Shown: positions 1-8,986 of the stretch, one piece after another
Position numbering within the stretch: position 1 is the first letter of the stretch
Layout: each line of letters starts with the position of its first letter
Source of the DNA: Bordetella parapertussis
Lineage (GTDB): Bacteria; Pseudomonadota; Gammaproteobacteria; Burkholderiales; Burkholderiaceae_C
DNA: 50,206 nucleotides
Assembly (NCBI GenBank): GCA_945888535.1
Contig: CAMDAN010000005.1
Location: 1-50,206, forward strand
Direction: 5' to 3'
Notes under the pieces: generated by a model
Told to the model about the DNA's origin: nothing
The model's database searches: none
What the model saw: the letters and a program-made list of their open reading frames with translations, nothing else
Translations under genes and position numbers: made by a program

Positions 1-1079
1 AGGCCCTCGATGTTTTGGATGCACTCCTCAGCAAGAGATGCGCGTAAATAGCCATTGAACTTGAGCGTGGATAAGCCCATTGCGTTGGCGATCACCACGA
101 TGTCTGCGACGGCCAAAGTTTCGCCCTGAACGTCTAGCAATGTCCACGCACCATTCACGCGTTCCAGGGCAGCTACTTCTGCGTTGCCCTTAAATTCAAT
201 CAACGGGTGTTCCAGCCACGCACTCACCATTTTTTCGGGCTTGAGCCAGGCCGCGTTGGAATGAAAAATAGCGTCGGGAGATTGTTGTAAAACGCCACCG
301 TCATCAAAATCGTGCCCACGCACCAAGGCCGCTCGCAGGTGTTGCAACATCAGATGGCACGCCCGGCGCAAAATTTGTGAACTGGTGCTGTCGTCCACCG
401 TGGGTTGGGGAACAACCAAGCCGGCCGGCAAACCGGATGCGCCTGCTGATGGAGTGGGATGGCTATCAAGCACCTGAACCGTCCAGCCGCGCTTGGCTAA
501 GGCATTGGCAATACTCGCGCCACTGATACCCGCTCCAACCACGGCGCAGCGCTTGGGCGTGGTGTGAGCGAGGGTGATGTTTTTGAGGCTCCGAGTTCGG
601 GGCCTAAGTGCAATATGTTCCGAAGGAAGCGCCGTAGGTTTGCAGCATCGCCCTAAGGCTTCACGTTTTCGCGCGTCCCAATGCGCAAAGTTCGCACCAA
701 GACAGACCTGGTCTGCTTGAATGTTTTGGGCGTCTAACATCATAGTGAGGTCGCCAAGGCACAGCGTGAGTGAGAGTTGGCCGTGGTCTAAAAGAATCCG
801 GTGAATACCCGGTGTCAGATCCGCACAGGCATACCGCAGCGTTTTCAAAGCCTCTAGGCGAAAGGGCGTACCCATTGGATCTGACGCATCGCTAAGAAAG
901 CGGGTGTATTCCTCGAAACTTCCCGTGCCGACGTAATGGAGCATCAGTGGCCGCATTTCGGTATTGCGCCAAAACAGCCAAGTCTCTAAAAATGCGTCGA
1001 GCTGAAAAATCGCGGTGTCGAGAACCGTCCAAGCAGAACGCCCAGCCCAAGCCAAAGCTTTGTCTGGGGAGGAGCTCAT
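1..1079 (-). CDS. mnmC: MnmC-type tRNA U34 modification enzyme, partial, with decayed methyltransferase half
   Basis: The open frame runs from the ATG at 1079 off the left edge, so about 359 residues are visible and the C-terminus is missing. From about residue 178 it shows a Rossmann FAD-binding start (VVGAGISGASIANALAKRGW) followed by AGASGLPAGLVVPQ, typical of the MnmC oxidoreductase domain that removes the carboxymethyl group from cmnm5(s2)U34 of tRNA. Residues 1-150 still resemble the MnmC methyltransferase domain: the AWAGRSAWTVLDT stretch, LTPGIHRILLDHG, and RKREAL like the family's RKREML. However, the SAM glycine motif and the catalytic DGFAP segment are lost and about 50 residues are missing between them and RKREAL. 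The N-terminus is also short. It starts 11 bp after yggX on the same strand. The FAD half is probably active and the methyltransferase half probably dead (inference). Confidence 0.8.
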   Translation of the reverse strand, partial: MSSSPDKALAWAGRSAWTVLDTAIFQLDAFLETWLFWRNTEMRPLMLHYVGTGSFEEYTRFLSDASDPMGTPFRLEALKTLRYACADLTPGIHRILLDHGQLSLTLCLGDLTMMLDAQNIQADQVCLGANFAHWDARKREALGRCCKPTALPSEHIALRPRTRSLKNITLAHTTPKRCAVVGAGISGASIANALAKRGWTVQVLDSHPTPSAGASGLPAGLVVPQPTVDDSTSSQILRRACHLMLQHLRAALVRGHDFDDGGVLQQSPDAIFHSNAAWLKPEKMVSAWLEHPLIEFKGNAEVAALERVNGAWTLLDVQGETLAVADIVVIANAMGLSTLKFNGYLRASLAEECIQNIEG

Positions 1080-1090
1080 GGCATCCGTGT

Positions 1091-1363
1091 TTATGCGCTG
1101 GGAGGAACGTAGCCTTGGGCGGCGTCCGCGCCATCCCCGAAAAAGTGGTTCTCCATTTGGCGGGCTAAATATTGGCGGGCCCGCGCATCGCCTAAATTGA
1201 GCCGATTTTCGTTGACCAACATGGTCTGGTGTTTGAGCCAAGCCGCCCATGCTTCTTTGCTCACGCTTTCCCAAATGCGTTTACCCAAGTCGCCAGGGTA
1301 GGGCGCAAAGTCCAAACCTTCTGCCTCGGTGCCTAACTTGATACATTGAACGGTACGTGCCAT
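1091..1363 (-). CDS. yggX: Oxidative damage protection / Fe(II)-trafficking protein YggX
   Basis: The 90-residue product matches the YggX family over its whole length. It begins [19 protein letters not shown] with the conserved Cys7, followed by the [14 protein letters not shown] and [17 protein letters not shown] blocks and ends GYVPP. YggX proteins are small cytoplasmic proteins that protect iron-sulfur clusters from oxidative damage and are proposed to move ferrous iron. The gene is complete, starts with ATG, and lies 11 bp upstream of mnmC on the same strand, so the two are probably co-transcribed. Nothing unusual was seen in its length or motifs. Confidence 0.93.
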   Translation of the reverse strand: MARTVQCIKLGTEAEGLDFAPYPGDLGKRIWESVSKEAWAAWLKHQTMLVNENRLNLGDARARQYLARQMENHFFGDGADAAQGYVPPSA

Positions 1364-1486
1364 GCTTGCCTTAAAGTCATAAAAATCAGAAACCCGATCT
1401 TATTCGGTTTATGGTTAAAACGAAGGCTTAGACCTGTCTTGGGTGCAAAATGGCAAGGGGCATTGCGATTTTTTAAAAGGAAGCAT

Positions 1487-1996
1487 GTGAATTTTCTTTG
1501 GACTGTTTTGGATAGCTACCCTCGGCGCTTGTTTGCTTTGATGAGCGTAGCATGTGTCGGTTTGCTCGCCTTTGGATTTTATTTGCAGCATGGGCTGGGC
1601 TTAGAGCCATGCCCCATGTGCATCGTTCAGCGCTATGTGATGGTTTTGATTGCTGTGTTGGCGGCGGTTGCCAGTACGCAAAAAGCGCGATTCTTCCTGG
1701 TGGGTTCCAGCTTACTCTTGCTGGTGCTCAGCGCCTTGGGCGCTTTTGTTGCAGCCCGTCAAAGTTGGCTCCAGTGGTATCCGCCAGAGGTGGTGAGTTG
1801 CGGCCGCGATCTGTACGGAATGATTGAAAACTTCCCCTTGCAGCGGGTGATCCCTATGTTGTTTAAAGGCAGCGGCGACTGCTCTGCGGTCGACTGGACT
1901 TTTTTAGGTGGCTCGATTGCAAATTGGTCGTTCGTCTGTTTTTGTGCGATTGGTTTGGCGTCTGCGCTTCTCGCCATTCGCCAGCTTCGCCGCTAA
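1487..1996 (+). CDS. dsbB: Disulfide bond formation protein DsbB
   Basis: DsbB is an inner-membrane quinone reductase that reoxidises the periplasmic thiol oxidase DsbA. From the GTG at 1487 the product has 169 residues, the normal size. It has four hydrophobic segments, the first periplasmic pair C42-P-M-C45 (EPCPMC) followed by the quinone-side QRY, and a second pair at C105 and C132. The frame is open further upstream to 1346, but that extension would overlap the yggX start. The GTG is preceded by AAAAGG at suitable spacing, so 1487 is preferred. The gene converges on argA with only 6 bp between stop codons. No dsbA is in the window. Confidence 0.88.
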   Translation: MNFLWTVLDSYPRRLFALMSVACVGLLAFGFYLQHGLGLEPCPMCIVQRYVMVLIAVLAAVASTQKARFFLVGSSLLLLVLSALGAFVAARQSWLQWYPPEVVSCGRDLYGMIENFPLQRVIPMLFKGSGDCSAVDWTFLGGSIANWSFVCFCAIGLASALLAIRQLRR

Positions 1997-2002
1997 ATCC
2001 TT

Positions 2003-3352
2003 TTAGGAGAGCTTTTTCACCAACACCTGGCTTTTTCGGTCCCAGTTGTATTTTCGCTTTCGCCCTTCGGGAAGCCAGTCGGCATCCACCAAAACAAAAC
2101 CGCGTTTTAAAAACCAGTGGGTGGTGCGCGTGGTGAGTACAAAAATGCTATCGAGGCCAGCGGCTTTGGCGCGGTGTTCGATGCGCTTGAGTACGCGCTC
2201 GCCGTCACCTTGCCCTTGAACATCGGGAGATACCGTTAACGCAGCCATCTCTGCGGTTTTAGATTCAGGGTAGGCGTACAACGCCGCACAGGCAAAGATC
2301 ACACCGTCGTGTTCAATGACCGTGTAATTGCCCGCGTCGCGTTCTATTTCTGTGCGGCTTCGTTTGACCAAGGTGCCGTCGCGCTCAAAGGGTTCAATCA
2401 GTTGCAATATTCCGCCGACATCTTCATCGGTGGCTTCCCGCAGGCTTTCTAGCTTTTCGTCAACAATCATGGTGCCGATTCCGTCATGAACGTAAACCTC
2501 AAGCAAGATGGCGCCATCGACTGCAAAGGGAATGATGTGGCTGCGCTCCACGCCCGATTTACACGCAGTCACGCAGTGTTGCAAGTAAAAGGGCACATCG
2601 GTGGGCTCATTCGCCGCAGGAAGTTCTGCCAGTAATTTTTCAGCCGCGGCCAGCGGGAGCTCGGTATCAATGGGGTTGTCTTCGCTTGCGGGTTCGGTCG
2701 GGCGCATGCGCAAGCCGGGAACCTCGGTTAAGAAAATCAATTTGTCCGCCTGCAGCGCGGTGGCAACCGAGGTCGCAACCTCCTCCATGGTGAGGTTAAA
2801 GGCTTCACCAGTCGGTGAAAAACCAAAAGGGGAAAGCAGCAACATTGCGCCCATGTCGAGTACGCGGCTTATGCCCGCGGTATCTACTTTTCGAACCACG
2901 CCGGAGTGTTGAAAATCAACGCCGTCAACAATGCCAACCGGCCGCGCGGTAATAAAGTTGCCCGAAATAACCCGCACCGTGGAGTCTGCCATGGGGGTGT
3001 TGGGCAGCCCTTGGCTGAATGCAGCTTCGATTTCATAGCGCAGTTGGCCGGCCGCTTCTTGGGCGCAATCGAGAGCCACTTCATCGGTAATACGAAGACC
3101 TTGCGCGTATTTGGGCGTGTGCCCCTTGGCTTGTAACTGTTCATTCACTTGAGGACGAAAGCCGTGCACCAAAACCACTTTAACGCCCATGCTTTGAATC
3201 ATGGCCAGGTCTTGGGCGAGATGGGGCAGCTTTCCCGCCGCGATCGCTTCCCCCGCAATGCCAACGACAAAAGTTTGGTCGCGAAACTTGTGAATGTAGG
3301 GTGCGACCGAGCGAAACCAAGGCACAAAGGTAAAGTTAAATACAGAGGTCAT
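2003..3352 (-). CDS. argA: Amino-acid N-acetyltransferase (N-acetylglutamate synthase) ArgA
   Basis: The enzyme acetylates glutamate with acetyl-CoA, the first step of arginine synthesis, in the cytoplasm. The 449-residue product has an N-terminal amino-acid-kinase-like domain (about residues 20-290; FVVGIAGEAIA, VLVHGFRPQVNEQL), which carries the arginine-feedback site in the family, and a C-terminal GNAT domain (about 300-449; AALTVSPDVQGQGDGERVLKRI is the acetyl-CoA loop). This two-domain layout and length are normal for ArgA. An upstream TTG at 3358 is in frame, but the ATG at 3352 giving MTSVFNF is preferred. It is divergent from hrpA. A hairpin followed by a T-run on this strand lies just upstream of the start (see findings). 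Confidence 0.93.
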   Translation of the reverse strand: MTSVFNFTFVPWFRSVAPYIHKFRDQTFVVGIAGEAIAAGKLPHLAQDLAMIQSMGVKVVLVHGFRPQVNEQLQAKGHTPKYAQGLRITDEVALDCAQEAAGQLRYEIEAAFSQGLPNTPMADSTVRVISGNFITARPVGIVDGVDFQHSGVVRKVDTAGISRVLDMGAMLLLSPFGFSPTGEAFNLTMEEVATSVATALQADKLIFLTEVPGLRMRPTEPASEDNPIDTELPLAAAEKLLAELPAANEPTDVPFYLQHCVTACKSGVERSHIIPFAVDGAILLEVYVHDGIGTMIVDEKLESLREATDEDVGGILQLIEPFERDGTLVKRSRTEIERDAGNYTVIEHDGVIFACAALYAYPESKTAEMAALTVSPDVQGQGDGERVLKRIEHRAKAAGLDSIFVLTTRTTHWFLKRGFVLVDADWLPEGRKRKYNWDRKSQVLVKKLS

Positions 3353-3400
3353 GGGCAAAGTCTGAGACGTGAAAGTGTGGCGTTGTCTCAGTGTATTGCA

Positions 3401-3422
3401 GAAAAAAGGCCGTGGGGGCCTT
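3401..3422 (-). terminator. Terminator-like hairpin with T-run in the argA leader region
   Basis: Read on the minus strand, AAGGCC (complement of 3417-3422) and GGCCTT (complement of 3406-3411) form a 6-bp stem with a 5-nt loop, followed by a run of T. It lies about 50 nt upstream of the argA ATG, in the gap between divergent argA and hrpA. It could attenuate argA or block transcription coming from the hrpA side. The stem is short, so it may be chance. Confidence 0.35.
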
Positions 3423-3434
3423 GTCTGGGTTCAC

Positions 3435-3443
3435 TGGGATAAT
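3435..3443 (+). promoter_or_regulatory. Candidate extended -10 promoter for hrpA
   Basis: TG-G-GATAAT at 3435-3443 fits an extended -10 element (TGn before a five-of-six match to TATAAT). No good -35 box is seen. Transcription would begin about 3450, only some 8 nt before the first in-frame start-type codon of hrpA. Confidence 0.3.
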
Positions 3444-3457
3444 GCGAATCCTTTATT

Positions 3458-6400
3458 TTGGTATTGCGCTTGTCCCTCGTTCCCGCTTCCCCGCTTGTGA
3501 TTGATTTTCCAGAAGACCTGCCTGTCTCGGCCAGGAGGGAAGAAATCATGGCAGCCCTTCAGGCCAACCAAGTCATCATTGTGTGTGGTGAAACAGGCTC
3601 AGGGAAAACCACGCAGCTTCCCAAAATCGCACTGGCTTTGGGTCGTGGCCGTCTTAACTATCCCAAAACCCATCCCAACGGTTCCCCCGCTCGCCCCGGC
3701 AAACTCATTGGCCACACCCAACCCAGGCGCATCGCCGCAAGCTCCGTGGCCAAGCGCATCGCGCAGGAATTAAATACACCTTTAGGTGACGTGGTCGGCT
3801 ACAAGGTCCGGTTTCAAGATCGATTAAGCCGAGATGCCTCGGTGAAGTTGATGACCGACGGTATTTTGTTGGCGGAGACGCAGACCGACCCCTTGCTCAA
3901 CGCCTACGACACCCTCATCATTGACGAGGCCCATGAGCGCAGCCTGAACATCGATTTTTTGCTGGGCTATTTACGCCAAATTTTGCCGCGCAGGCCCGAC
4001 CTGAAAGTAGTCATCACGTCGGCCACGATTGACGCCCAGCGATTTGCCAATCATTTTTCGAGTCTGCAGCCCGGACCTGCGGGCCGGGTGCTGACTCCCG
4101 CGCCCGTCATCATGGTCTCTGGGCGAATGTTCCCTGTCGAACAGCGCTACCGTCCTTTTGAAGAGAGCCGGGATTACGATGTAAACCACGCGATTGCCGA
4201 TGGGGTGGATGAATTGTGGCGAGCAGGCTCCGCCGGTGATATTTTGGTTTTCTTGCCGGGTGAGCGCGAAATTCGCGAGGCGGCAGACCATTTAAGAAAG
4301 CACTTGAGTCACCAGCCCGTGATGCGCAACAGCGAAGTGCTTCCTTTGTTTGCCCGCTTAAGCCAAGCCGAACAGGACCGTATTTTTGACGGCCATACCG
4401 GGCGGCGCATCGTGCTGGCAACCAACGTCGCTGAAACCTCCTTGACGGTGCCTGGAATTCGCTACGTGATTGATGCCGGAACGGCCCGTATCAAACGCTA
4501 CAGTTTTCGCAGCAAGGTAGAACAGCTTTTGGTAGAGCCCATCAGCCAAAGCGCCGCCAACCAACGCGCCGGGCGCTGTGGGCGCGTTGCCGATGGTATT
4601 TGCATTCGGCTTTACGAGCAAAAAGATTTTGAGGGCCGCGACCGGTTTACCGACCCCGAAATTTTGCGATCGTCTTTAGCTGGCGTTATTTTGCGAATGA
4701 AGTCGCTGCGTTTTGGTGTGGTGGAAGATTTTCCTTTTATTGAAAAACCGTCGGGGCGAGCCATTGCCGACGGCTATCAATTGCTTAATGAATTGGGCGC
4801 GGTCGATGAAGCCAATGAACTCACGCCCATGGGCGCCGAATTGGCCCGTTTGCCTTTAGACCCACGGGTAGGGCGGATGATTTTGGAGGCACGCAGTCGC
4901 CATGCCCTCGATGAGATTTTGGTCATCGCTTCGGCCTTGAGTGTGCAAGACGTTCGTGACCGACCGATGGAAGCCCAAGCCCAGGCCGACCAAGCGCATG
5001 CCAAGTTTGATGACGACCGCAGCGAATTTAGCGGCTACTTGAAGTTGTGGAAATGGATCATCCAAGCGCGGGGCGAAAAAGCGCAGGATGCGGCTACGGG
5101 AAGTGCCAGCCTCCACAAACTTTCCAACCGCCAGTACGAGCAACTCCTGCGGCAAAACTTTGTCAATATTCGCCGCGTTCGCGAATGGAAAGATATTCAC
5201 AGCCAATTGAACACGGTGGTTGCAGAGCACCAATGGCACATCAATACCAGCCCGGCCTCTTACGATCAGCTGCATTTGTCCATGCTGGCGGGCTTACTTG
5301 GAAATGTGGGTTGCAAGGTTGAAAATGATGGGCCCCAAGGCGAGTATTTGGGCGCGAGGAGCATCAAGTTTTTCGCCCATCCGGGAGCGCATTTAGCCAA
5401 AAAACCGGGGCGCTGGATTGTGGCCGCTGAGCTGGTGGAGACCACCCGTTTGTTTGGCCGAGGAATCGCATCCATCGATCCGCAGTGGCTTGAACAAGTC
5501 GGCGAACACTTGCTTAAAAAGCAACTGCTCGATCCGCATTGGGAGAAAAAAGCCGCTGAGGTTCTGGCGCTGGAGCGGGCTACGCTCTATGGCTTAGTGG
5601 TGTACAGCGGGCGGCGTGTCAATTACAGCAAGGTCGATTTGCCCGGGGCCAGAGATATTTTTATCCGAGAAGCGCTGGTGGATGGGCAATGGGAAACGCC
5701 TTTGCCTTTTTTAAGTGCGAACCTCAAGCTGATCAAACAAGTGCAAGACTTGGAGCACAAGGCCAGACGCCAAGACGTTTTGGTGGATGACGAACTGATC
5801 TTTGCTTTTTACGATCAGCAGTTACCGTCGGATGTCTGCAGCGGTTACAGCTTTGAGCGGTGGTACCGGGAAGAAGTTAAAAAACAGCCCCAACTCTTGA
5901 TGCTCACACGAGAAGAGTTGATGCGCCACGAGGCCGCAGGCATCACCACCACGATGTTTCCCAAAACGGTGCGATTGGGCGGGGTCGATTGTTTAGCAAC
6001 GTACCTCCACGAACCTGGCGATGTTTGGGATGGCTTAACCGTCACCGTTCCGCTTTTTGTTTTGAACCAATTGAGTGAAGAGCGCTGCGAGTGGTTGGTT
6101 CCGGGCATGCTCAAAGAAAAAATTCAGGCCTTGATCAAAACCTTGCACCAACGCCCGCGCTCGCGTTTGGTGCCTTTGCCAGAAACGGCAAGTCGCTGGG
6201 CGCTGAAGCTGAGCGATGAACGTTTTGGCGCTGGCAGTTTGGTCGATGCACTTCTCAAATTGATCCGCGATCAAACCGCGTTAGACATTGTTCGTGCAGA
6301 TATCAAAGCAGACATGTTGAGCACCCACTTTTTTATGAACTTTAAGGTCGTTGATGAGCACGGCCGCCAATTGGGGCAGGGCCGTAATTTGGGGGCGCTT

Positions 6401-7444
6401 AAAGCCGAATGGGGCAAGCAAGCGCGGGGAGCATTCCAAGCCTTGGCTTCTTTGAAACTTGGCAAACTCGAATCCGCTCCAGCCGAGACGGCTGCGCCAC
6501 TCGCATCTCCTAATTGCACCCCAAGTAAATCAGCGACTACAACGGCAAACAAAACGACGAGCAATACGAAAAGCAGTGCGGCAATCAACCCCGTTGGCCA
6601 ACGCTATACCGCCTGGACGTTTGGTGAGTTACCTGAGTTGCTCGAAATTCAAAAGGGGGGACAGACCTTGGTGGGTTTTCCTGCTTTGATCGATGCGGTT
6701 GATGCCGTCACGATGGAAGTTTTTGATGAGCCTGAGTTAGCCGCCGAGAAACACCGTGCGGGTTTGCGCCGCTTGTTTGCTTTGCAGCTCAAAGAGCCTT
6801 TGAAATACTTAGAGAAGAATGTTCCTGATTTGCAAAAAATGGCGGTGTCTTATATGCAAATTGGCGGCAGCATCGAGGAGTTGCGCGAGCAAATCATTGG
6901 TTTGGCGCTTGAGCGTGCATTTTTACTAACGCCTTTGCCCACGGATGCGTTCGCATTCAAACGACGACTCGAAGAAGGGCGGGGTCGGTTGACCTTGATT
7001 GCCAACGAAATTGCCCGCTTGGCTGCGCTTATTTTGCAAGAATGCGCGACAGCTAACCGAAAAATAAAAGACACCAAAACAGCGCCGGAGGCCTGTGCTG
7101 ATGCCGCGCAACAATTACAGCGCCTGGTGCCCAAGCGGTTTTTGATGGCTGCGCCGTGGGAGCGTTTACATCACTTAACGCGGTATCTCAAAGCGATTAC
7201 CTTGCGCCTAGAAAAAATACGTGCTGATCCCGCCCGAGATGCTGCCCGCCTTAGCGAGTTACGGCCCCAGGAGCAGCGCTATTGGCGCTTGGTTGCCGAA
7301 CGCAAAGGTGTCAGCGACGAGCGCATGACTGAATTTCGCTGGCTTTTGGAAGAGCTTAGAGTGAGTTTTTTTGCGCAAGAGTTGCGCACACCGCAACCCG
7401 TGAGCGTCAAGCGGCTCGATAAAGCCTGGTCGCAGTTGCTTTAA
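3458..7444 (+). CDS. hrpA: ATP-dependent RNA helicase HrpA (DEAH box)
   Basis: HrpA is a large DEAH-box RNA helicase linked in E. coli to mRNA processing and rescue of stalled ribosomes. The 1328-residue product has Walker A GETGSGKTTQ (about residue 45), QPRRIAASSVAKRI, DEAHERSLN, the SAT motif in VVITSATIDAQRF, and QRAGRCGRV, followed by the helicase-associated and DUF3418-type C-terminal regions. Residues about 1005-1046 form a Ser/Thr/Ala-rich linker. The start is uncertain: no ATG is available before the conserved core. TTG at 3458 gives the longest frame, TTG 3464 or 3470 or GTG 3497 are alternatives, and none has a good Shine-Dalgarno sequence. Its stop lies 1 bp from the convergent neighbour. 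Confidence 0.93.
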   Translation: MVLRLSLVPASPLVIDFPEDLPVSARREEIMAALQANQVIIVCGETGSGKTTQLPKIALALGRGRLNYPKTHPNGSPARPGKLIGHTQPRRIAASSVAKRIAQELNTPLGDVVGYKVRFQDRLSRDASVKLMTDGILLAETQTDPLLNAYDTLIIDEAHERSLNIDFLLGYLRQILPRRPDLKVVITSATIDAQRFANHFSSLQPGPAGRVLTPAPVIMVSGRMFPVEQRYRPFEESRDYDVNHAIADGVDELWRAGSAGDILVFLPGEREIREAADHLRKHLSHQPVMRNSEVLPLFARLSQAEQDRIFDGHTGRRIVLATNVAETSLTVPGIRYVIDAGTARIKRYSFRSKVEQLLVEPISQSAANQRAGRCGRVADGICIRLYEQKDFEGRDRFTDPEILRSSLAGVILRMKSLRFGVVEDFPFIEKPSGRAIADGYQLLNELGAVDEANELTPMGAELARLPLDPRVGRMILEARSRHALDEILVIASALSVQDVRDRPMEAQAQADQAHAKFDDDRSEFSGYLKLWKWIIQARGEKAQDAATGSASLHKLSNRQYEQLLRQNFVNIRRVREWKDIHSQLNTVVAEHQWHINTSPASYDQLHLSMLAGLLGNVGCKVENDGPQGEYLGARSIKFFAHPGAHLAKKPGRWIVAAELVETTRLFGRGIASIDPQWLEQVGEHLLKKQLLDPHWEKKAAEVLALERATLYGLVVYSGRRVNYSKVDLPGARDIFIREALVDGQWETPLPFLSANLKLIKQVQDLEHKARRQDVLVDDELIFAFYDQQLPSDVCSGYSFERWYREEVKKQPQLLMLTREELMRHEAAGITTTMFPKTVRLGGVDCLATYLHEPGDVWDGLTVTVPLFVLNQLSEERCEWLVPGMLKEKIQALIKTLHQRPRSRLVPLPETASRWALKLSDERFGAGSLVDALLKLIRDQTALDIVRADIKADMLSTHFFMNFKVVDEHGRQLGQGRNLGALKAEWGKQARGAFQALASLKLGKLESAPAETAAPLASPNCTPSKSATTTANKTTSNTKSSAAINPVGQRYTAWTFGELPELLEIQKGGQTLVGFPALIDAVDAVTMEVFDEPELAAEKHRAGLRRLFALQLKEPLKYLEKNVPDLQKMAVSYMQIGGSIEELREQIIGLALERAFLLTPLPTDAFAFKRRLEEGRGRLTLIANEIARLAALILQECATANRKIKDTKTAPEACADAAQQLQRLVPKRFLMAAPWERLHHLTRYLKAITLRLEKIRADPARDAARLSELRPQEQRYWRLVAERKGVSDERMTEFRWLLEELRVSFFAQELRTPQPVSVKRLDKAWSQLL

Positions 7445-7445
7445 G

Positions 7446-7781
7446 TTATTGGCCCATGCGCCACATATTGGTCGAGCGCGTACCGCTGCGACAAAACGCC
7501 AGCACCGGGCCGGGGGCTTGGGCCAGCGCCTGGGCAAAAGCTGTGACTTGTTCTTGCGTCACCTGACCGCTGATCACAGGGATGTAGTGGTACGCCAGAC
7601 CGTGGGCAAGGGCGGCTTGGGCCATGTCATGTGAACTGGGTTGCTCGGGGCCGCCTTCTCCATCGGGGCGGTTGTTAATCACCGTATGAAATCCGCTGGC
7701 TGCGATTGCCGCCATGTCATCACAGCTGATTTGCGGTGCGGTTGAAAAGTGAGATGTATGTTGTGTGATTTGAACGGTCAT
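7446..7781 (-). CDS. TIGR01244/DUF442-family rhodanese-like sulfurtransferase or phosphatase
   Basis: The 111-residue cytoplasmic protein shows the DUF442 pattern: QITQHTSHFSTAPQIS at the N-terminus, VINNRPDGEGGPEQPS in the middle (residues 34-50), and a Cys loop CRSGTR at C97-R102. The six-residue loop resembles rhodanese active sites; related domains occur fused to metallo-beta-lactamase-like sulfide-handling proteins. The natural substrate cannot be told from sequence. The start has AAGGGA upstream. It lies 32 bp downstream of the aminotransferase gene on the same strand and its stop nearly abuts that of hrpA, with no terminator hairpin in between. Confidence 0.8.
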   Translation of the reverse strand: MTVQITQHTSHFSTAPQISCDDMAAIAASGFHTVINNRPDGEGGPEQPSSHDMAQAALAHGLAYHYIPVISGQVTQEQVTAFAQALAQAPGPVLAFCRSGTRSTNMWRMGQ

Positions 7782-7813
7782 GGAGAATCCCTTTTGAAAA
7801 CGAGTTTATAAAT

Positions 7814-8974
7814 CTACAAAGTTTGTAAGCGCGATAGCGCTGCGAGCAGGGTCTCGTCTTTTTTTGCAAAACAAAAGCGTACCACGCGCTGGTCAAATCC
7901 GTTGCCATAAAACGCAGACAGCGGGATCGCTGCCACGCCAACTTCAGCGGTCAGCCACTTGCAGAAATCGGCCTCCGTGAGGTCCGACACCTCAGAGATG
8001 TCGACGCATTGAAAATACGTACCTTGGCTGTTTAAAACTTTGAATTTCGTTTTCTCTAAGCCATTTAAAAAAAGATCGCGCTTGCGTTGGTAGAAAGCAG
8101 CTAGGCCAAGGTAAGGCTCCGGATCGGCCATGTACGCATTCAGCGCGAACTGAACGGGCGTGTTGACCGTAAAAACGTTGAACTGGTGCACCTTTCTAAA
8201 TTCTGCCATCAGGCTTGCGGGGGCTGCTACGTAGCCCACTTTCCAACCGGTCACATGGTAGGTCTTGCCAAAACTGGAAACAATAAATGCGCGGGCGGCT
8301 AAGCCTGGGAAGCGAGCGACGCTTTCATGCTGTGCGCCGTCAAAAACCATGTGTTCATAGACCTCGTCACTAATCACCAAAACGTTGGTGGGTGCGAGCA
8401 AGGCTTGTAAAGCCAGCATGTCGGCTTGGCTCCACACGGTGGCGCTGGGGTTGTGCGGCGTGTTGATCACGATGGCACGGGTCTTGGAGGTTAATGCGGC
8501 TTTAATTTTTTCAAAATCGGGGCGAAAACTTCCAGGCTGTAACGGCACCCGAACCACCACCCCACCCGCAAGCGCAATGTTGGGAACGTAGCTGTCGTAA
8601 CAGGGTTCTAAAACAATGATTTCGTCGCCCGGATGAACGATGGCCAAAATAGCAGTGAGAATGGCTTGGGTTGCGCCGGCGGTGATGGTGATTTCATCTG
8701 CCGCTGAGTAGGTTTTGCCATGCAAGGCGCTGATTTTTTCAGAAATCGTTTGGCGCAAAGCAGGAATGCCTGCCATGGGGGGGTATTGGTTGTGACCGGC
8801 TTGCATCGCACGGGTCACTTCATCAACCAGTGTGGGGTCGCAAGCGAAGTCGGGGAAACCTTGGCCTAAATTGACCGCTTGGTGCTGCGCCGCCAGTGCC
8901 GACATCACCGTGAAAATGGTCGTACCGACTTTAGGAAGGCGGCTGCGAAGTTCTGGGGTTACGGGATGCGTCAT
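7814..8974 (-). CDS. PLP-dependent class I/II aminotransferase (methionine aminotransferase YbdL-like)
   Basis: The 386-residue product is a fold-type I aminotransferase. Visible are the NLGQGFPDF start, GHNQYPPMAGIPALR, ITAGATQAI, the NTPHNPSATVW loop, ISDEVYEHMVFD, and the Schiff-base lysine K237 in SSFGKTYHVTGWKVGY. This set is closest to YbdL/kynurenine-aminotransferase-like enzymes that prefer methionine or aromatic amino acids, but substrate assignment is an inference. The frame begins with TTG at 8980; the ATG at 8974 (MTHPVTPEL) is chosen. It sits 12 bp downstream of the CysB-type regulator, which fits a sulfur amino acid connection. Confidence 0.85.
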   Translation of the reverse strand: MTHPVTPELRSRLPKVGTTIFTVMSALAAQHQAVNLGQGFPDFACDPTLVDEVTRAMQAGHNQYPPMAGIPALRQTISEKISALHGKTYSAADEITITAGATQAILTAILAIVHPGDEIIVLEPCYDSYVPNIALAGGVVVRVPLQPGSFRPDFEKIKAALTSKTRAIVINTPHNPSATVWSQADMLALQALLAPTNVLVISDEVYEHMVFDGAQHESVARFPGLAARAFIVSSFGKTYHVTGWKVGYVAAPASLMAEFRKVHQFNVFTVNTPVQFALNAYMADPEPYLGLAAFYQRKRDLFLNGLEKTKFKVLNSQGTYFQCVDISEVSDLTEADFCKWLTAEVGVAAIPLSAFYGNGFDQRVVRFCFAKKDETLLAALSRLQTL

Positions 8975-8986
8975 TGCCAACGTGAA

